Assembly: GCF_039538765.1 (NCBI RefSeq)
Contig: NZ_BAABCJ010000001.1
Location: 868,001-932,000, forward strand
Length of the DNA stretch: 64,000 nucleotides
Direction: 5' to 3'
From: Zhihengliuella alba
Lineage (GTDB): Bacteria; Actinomycetota; Actinomycetes; Actinomycetales; Micrococcaceae
Shown: positions 61,100-64,000 of the stretch, piece by piece
How the letters are laid out: every line of letters begins with the position of its first letter
Position numbering within the stretch: the stretch's first letter is position 1
Notes under the pieces: generated by a model
What the model was told of the DNA's origin: nothing
The model's database searches: none
The model's input: the letters and a program-made list of their open reading frames with translations, nothing else
Made by a program: the position numbers and the translations under genes

Positions 61100-61738
61100 T
61101 CACGCGGTTGTGCTTTGGAGCCGCTCGAGGAAGCTGCCGGACATGTCCTCCCGGGTCAGCGCGAAGGTCCGGTGATCGGCCCACTGGCCGTCGATGTGAA
61201 GGAATCGCTCCCGCAGGCCCTCGTCCCGGAACCGCAGCTTCTCCACCACGCGCAGGCTGGCGGCGTTCTCGGGGCGGATGTTGATCTCCACGCGGTGCAG
61301 CCGCAGGGCGTCGAAGACGAAGTCCCCGGCGAGCGCCACGGCCTGCGGCACCAGCCCCCGCCCGGCCAGGCCGGCGTCGATCCAGTAGCCGATCGAGCAG
61401 CTCCTCGCCGCGCCCCACGTGATGGTGGAGACCGTCAACTGGCCGGCGAGCACCGGCTCGTCCGCGGCACCGGTGCGCACGGCGATCGCCCAGGGCAGGC
61501 AGTGCCCGGCGCGGGCCTGCCGGTTGAGACTGGAGACCATCTGCCGGAACGTCGGGCGCGTTCCGCCGTCGGGGTCGGTGGCGTCCCAGGGGCGCAGCCA
61601 CGCCTGGTTGCGCCGGCGCAGGTCCGCCCACGCCGTCGCATCCGACCAGTGCAGCGGCCGGAGCACCAGATCCCCGTGCTCGAGGGTGGTGGGCCACCAG
61701 GAGACGGCGGATGACTCCCAGGGCCAGATGCGCGACAT
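61100..61738 (-). CDS. GNAT acetyltransferase, RimJ/RimL type
   Basis: 212 residues. Starts LEHGDLVLRPLHWSDATAW, has the acetyl-CoA region SIGYWIDAGLAGRGLVPQAV (Q/R-x-x-G-x-G/A variant GLAGRG) and the VEINIRPENAASLRVVEKL motif of ribosomal-protein alanine acetyltransferases. ATG at 61736-61738 follows TAAACT by seven bases; sequence upstream is not family-like. Divergent from the 5-FCL gene. Substrate may be a ribosomal protein N-terminus, by family. Confidence 0.88.
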   Translation of the reverse strand: MSRIWPWESSAVSWWPTTLEHGDLVLRPLHWSDATAWADLRRRNQAWLRPWDATDPDGGTRPTFRQMVSSLNRQARAGHCLPWAIAVRTGAADEPVLAGQLTVSTITWGAARSCSIGYWIDAGLAGRGLVPQAVALAGDFVFDALRLHRVEINIRPENAASLRVVEKLRFRDEGLRERFLHIDGQWADHRTFALTREDMSGSFLERLQSTTA

Positions 61739-61745
61739 GGGCACG

Positions 61746-61751
61746 AGTTTA
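61746..61751 (-). promoter_or_regulatory. Putative -10 box, leaderless start
   Basis: TAAACT on the minus strand, seven bases before the ATG of the RimJ-type gene. Confidence 0.5.
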
Positions 61752-61816
61752 GCCGGGCGCGAACGATCCCCGGCAGGGGCGGCCGCACCCCCTGCCGGGG
61801 TCCCCCGCCGGGCCGC

Positions 61817-61822
61817 TAGGAT
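61817..61822 (+). promoter_or_regulatory. Putative -10 box, leaderless start
   Basis: TAGGAT followed by six bases and ATG at 61829. Confidence 0.5.
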
Positions 61823-61828
61823 GGCGCC

Positions 61829-62467
61829 ATGGCCCACCCCACGACACCCCCCGCCAGCGGGCTGCACGCCGAGGCCCTCGAGCGGAAGGCCGCGCTGCGG
61901 CGCGACCTCCGCGCCCGGCGCCGGGCCCTGGACCCGGCGTCCCGGGAGCGCCAGATGACCGCCGTCGCGGACCATCTGCGGCGTCTGGTCGACGCCGCCG
62001 GGCCCCGGCCGCGCGTGGCCGCGTACCTCCCCGTGGGCGCCGAGCCGGACGTGCGGCCGGTGCTGGAGGAGGTGGTGCGCGCCGGCGGGACCGTGGTGGT
62101 CCCGGTCTGCCTGCCGGAGTGGCAGCTCGGCTGGACCGAGTGGACCCCGGAGACCGAGCTGGTGCGCTCAGAGCGCGCGTGGGTGCACGAGCCCTCCGGC
62201 GAGCGGCGCGGCCCCGAGGCGGTGGCCGCGGCCGACCTGCTGCTGATCCCCGCGCAGGCGATCGACGCCGCCGGCGGGCGGCTCGGCCAGGGCGGCGGCT
62301 ACTACGACAGGTTCCTGCAGCGCCTGCACGCGCTCGGCGGCCCGGCTCCCCTCGCCGTCGTCTACGAGCACGAGGTGCTGGAGACGGGCGCCTTCCCGAC
62401 GGAGCCCACGGACCAGCCGGTGGACGGCGTCGTGACGGCGTCCGGCGTGCACCGCTTCGCCCTGTAG
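61829..62467 (+). CDS. 5-formyltetrahydrofolate cyclo-ligase
   Basis: 212 residues. N-terminal basic helix KAALRRDLRARRRALDP, middle RVAAYLPVGAEPDVRPVL, and the signature GGRLGQGGGYYDRFLQ (nucleotide-binding G-x-G-G-G-Y-Y-D) at about residues 150-165. Converts 5-formyl-THF to 5,10-methenyl-THF with ATP. ATG preceded by a well-placed -10 box. Followed by fmdB, which has its own promoter. Confidence 0.92.
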   Translation: MAHPTTPPASGLHAEALERKAALRRDLRARRRALDPASRERQMTAVADHLRRLVDAAGPRPRVAAYLPVGAEPDVRPVLEEVVRAGGTVVVPVCLPEWQLGWTEWTPETELVRSERAWVHEPSGERRGPEAVAAADLLLIPAQAIDAAGGRLGQGGGYYDRFLQRLHALGGPAPLAVVYEHEVLETGAFPTEPTDQPVDGVVTASGVHRFAL

Positions 62468-62499
62468 TAGAATTAGCACTCAAACCAACCGAGTGCTAG
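62468..62499 (+). promoter_or_regulatory. CIRCE element (HrcA operator) with overlapping -10 box
   Basis: TTAGCACTC-N9-GAGTGCTAG at 62473-62499, identical to the CIRCE consensus except for the last base (A in the consensus). TAGAAT (62468-62473) directly before it can serve as -10 box, so bound HrcA would block the start. Located 10 bases before the fmdB ATG. Confidence 0.9.
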
Positions 62500-62509
62500 A
62501 AGGGTTCCG

Positions 62510-62806
62510 ATGCCTACATACGCATACGCCTGCAAGGACTGCGGCCACGAGTTTGAGGTCTTCCAGTCGTTCACCGACGACTCGCTGACCGCCTGCACCA
62601 GCTGCGACGGCCGCCTGCGCAAGGTCTTCAACGTCGGTGGCGTGGTCTTCAAGGGCTCCGGCTTCTACCGCAACGACTCCCGCGGCACCGGCTCGAGCGG
62701 GTCGAGCGGCTCGGGATCCAGCACGCCGTCGACCAGCTCGTCGGCGACCAGCACGTCAGGCTCCGCCTCCTCCGGCTCAACCGCGTCCGCCGCGGCGGCC
62801 TCCTAG
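62510..62806 (+). CDS. FmdB-family zinc-ribbon regulatory protein
   Basis: 98 residues. Zinc ribbon with C8-x2-C11 (YACKDCGHEFE) and C29-x2-C32 (ACTSCDGRLRKVF), then VVFKGSGFYRND, which together define the FmdB family; the rest is a Gly/Ser/Thr low-complexity tail. GAAGGG lies before the ATG. The CIRCE element in its leader indicates heat-shock (HrcA) control. Family function is poorly known. Confidence 0.9.
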   Translation: MPTYAYACKDCGHEFEVFQSFTDDSLTACTSCDGRLRKVFNVGGVVFKGSGFYRNDSRGTGSSGSSGSGSSTPSTSSSATSTSGSASSGSTASAAAAS

Positions 62807-62852
62807 AGGAGCACCCCGGAGGACCGGCTCGTCCTCCACACCCCGGCCCTCC

Positions 62853-62890
62853 AGCAGGAGCCGTCCACAGCCAGGTGGGCGGCTCCTGCT
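62853..62890 (+). terminator. Hairpin after fmdB
   Basis: Perfect 11-bp stem AGCAGGAGCCG / CGGCTCCTGCT around a 16-base loop, about 45 bases downstream of the fmdB stop and before the SAF-domain gene. Confidence 0.6.
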
Positions 62891-62922
62891 GCGTCTGCGC
62901 CCGTTCCGGTGGACTGGTCCGC

Positions 62923-63618
62923 ATGCTCGGATCACCAGCCCGCAGGCCACCGTCCCGCCGACCCCGCCGCTACCGGCGCACCTGGCGCGACGTCAGCGCC
63001 CGCTACCGCCGCCCCGCCGCCGCCGGGATGGCGGCCCTCGCGGTCGCGGCGGCGCTGGCGGCCGTCGCACCGGAGCGGGCTCCCACGGTCGAGACGCTCG
63101 TGGCGGCCCGGGAGATCGCCGCCGGGCAGACCATCGGCGCCGACGACGTCGAGCCGGTGCAGGTGGCCCGCGCCGCCCTGCCGCCGGGCCACGACCTCCG
63201 GGCCGCGGACGCCGTCGGCGAGCGGGTGGCCATCGGGATCGCCGCCGGCACGCCGCTGCACGCGGGCCTGCTCGTCGGGGACCACCTGCTGACGGGGATG
63301 CCGCCGGGGACCGTCGCGGTGCCGCTGGAGCCGGCCAACACGGAGGTCCTCGGGCTCCTCTCCCCCGGGCTGCACGTCGACGTGGTGCTCAGCCAGGGGA
63401 ACGGGTACGAGCAGCCGATCGAGTCGGCCCCGGTGGCCCGGGACGTGGCCGTCCTCTGGGTGCCCGCCGAGGGCGGGGGCGGCTGGATGGACGCCTCCTC
63501 GGGGGCCGGCGGGACGTCCACGGTGGTCGTCGCCGCCACGGCCGACGAGGCGGCGGAGCTGGCCAGTGCCGGCAGCCGGGGCAGCATCCACCTGATGCTG
63601 GTCACCCCGGAGCCGTGA
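62923..63618 (+). CDS. SAF-domain (CpaB-like) membrane-anchored protein
   Basis: 231 residues. Basic N-terminus (RRPPSRRPRRYRR), one helix (AGMAALAVAAALAAVA), then an SAF domain: VAAREIAAGQTIGADDVEPV, later GIAAGTPLHAGLL and GTVAVPLEPANTEVLGLLSPGLHVDVV, as in CpaB/RcpC pilus proteins and antifreeze-like domains. No pilus genes adjoin it. ATG at 62923 is the first good start after the fmdB hairpin; no ribosome site is evident. Confidence 0.75.
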   Translation: MLGSPARRPPSRRPRRYRRTWRDVSARYRRPAAAGMAALAVAAALAAVAPERAPTVETLVAAREIAAGQTIGADDVEPVQVARAALPPGHDLRAADAVGERVAIGIAAGTPLHAGLLVGDHLLTGMPPGTVAVPLEPANTEVLGLLSPGLHVDVVLSQGNGYEQPIESAPVARDVAVLWVPAEGGGGWMDASSGAGGTSTVVVAATADEAAELASAGSRGSIHLMLVTPEP

Positions 63619-63625
63619 CGGCGCA

Positions 63626-63660
63626 CCGCCGGGCGCCGGGCCCGGGCGGGGCGCCGGCGG
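63626..63660. terminator. GC-rich hairpin between converging genes
   Basis: Arms 63626-63637 and 63650-63660 pair over 11 bases with one bulged G. It lies between the SAF-gene stop and the stop of the leftward gene, so it can serve both. Confidence 0.6.
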
Positions 63661-63661
63661 C

Positions 63662-64000
63662 TCAGCCCCAGTGCGGCGGGCGCTGCTCCTGGAGCCAGGA
63701 GTCGCGGTCCTCCGCGGTCTCGCCCCAGCTGCGCGGGTCGTCCTCGCCGGCCGCCTTCGGGATCACGGGCTCGGCGACGAGCTGGGGCTTGGATGCGCGG
63801 CGGCCCGAGGGGCGGCCTGCCGGTTCGGTCACGTCGTCCTCCTGGGCGGCGGGAAGGTTCAGGTACTCGGCGAGGGCCTCGGCGATCCGCGCGGGGTCGC
63901 TGAAGACGTCGATCGTCCACAGCGGCACGTACCGCCAGCCGGCCTTCTCCAGCAGCTGCGGGCGCTGGCGGGAGCGGTAGCGGACGCTGAGCTGGGCGTA
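63662..64000 (-). CDS. C-terminal end of a probable helicase/REase-MTES_1575-type protein (partial)
   Basis: 112 codons of a leftward gene that begins beyond the window. The visible part starts YAQLSVRYRSRQRPQLLE and continues KAGWRYVPLWTIDVFSDP, the pattern RxRxQxLExxGWxxxxxW(S/T)xDxFxDP of the nuclease-like domain at the end of large DUF4011-type superfamily I helicases. A disordered tail ends in WLQEQRPPHWG. The catalytic part of the nuclease domain is outside the window, so activity cannot be judged. Confidence 0.6.
   Translation of the reverse strand, partial: YAQLSVRYRSRQRPQLLEKAGWRYVPLWTIDVFSDPARIAEALAEYLNLPAAQEDDVTEPAGRPSGRRASKPQLVAEPVIPKAAGEDDPRSWGETAEDRDSWLQEQRPPHWG

Overview
The window is very GC-rich, densely packed, rich in GTG starts, and carries a gene order typical of high-GC Gram-positive bacteria: dapD, gltA, dapC-fdxA, typA next to a family-5 peptide-binding protein, ychF, ispH-xseA-xseB, and 5-formyl-THF cyclo-ligase followed by fmdB. 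This points to an actinobacterium of the order Micrococcales, most likely Micrococcaceae (Arthrobacter/Citricoccus-like). The assignment rests on gene content and order only; no database search was made.

Left part (1-19.4 kb): lysine/diaminopimelate genes (partial dapD, dapC), citrate synthase, a seven-iron ferredoxin, an ArsR-like regulator, typA, a complete peptide ABC importer (binding protein, two permeases, a double ATPase), a Mug-type glycosylase, a CmpX-like membrane protein, a quinone-oxidoreductase-like enzyme and a formate/nitrite-type channel. Middle (19.5-31.9 kb): a glutamate-symporter-like carrier; an SDR plus flavin monooxygenase operon behind a clear TPP riboswitch; an ABC-F protein; a DUF421 protein; ArfB; a visibly lower-GC gene for a membrane-anchored receiver-like protein; then a CGNR regulator divergent from a luciferase-like oxidoreductase and isochorismatase-like hydrolase, and an EmrB-type exporter plus AhpD-like protein whose promoter contains a CsoR-type palindrome.

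Accessory-looking part (32-37.2 kb): squalene-cyclase-repeat protein, acetyltransferase, AlkD-like protein, alpha/beta hydrolase, methyltransferase and small unknown genes. Right part (37.2-64 kb): ychF, rmuC, an ABC exporter with a DesK/DesR-like two-component system, a DASS symporter, ispH, xseAB, a PPK2 kinase, alaA, an osmoprotectant-type binding protein, NUDIX, MFS, Lrp/AsnC, a four-gene locus of TPR protein, sensor kinase, OmpR regulator and acidic secreted protein, a phosphotransferase-fold enzyme, membrane and acetyltransferase genes, 5-FCL, fmdB under a CIRCE element, a SAF protein, and the end of a helicase-nuclease-like gene.

Three features cut across the window. About 14 genes have a TANNNT-type -10 box (13 TANNNT, one GATAAT) placed 6-7 bases before the start codon, which suggests leaderless transcription. 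Short tandem repeats of 14-22 bp repeatedly cover or touch stop codons. Several well-known operators (TPP, CIRCE, CsoR-type) sit in front of genes not usually linked to them. No tRNA, rRNA, CRISPR array, insertion sequence or prophage was seen.
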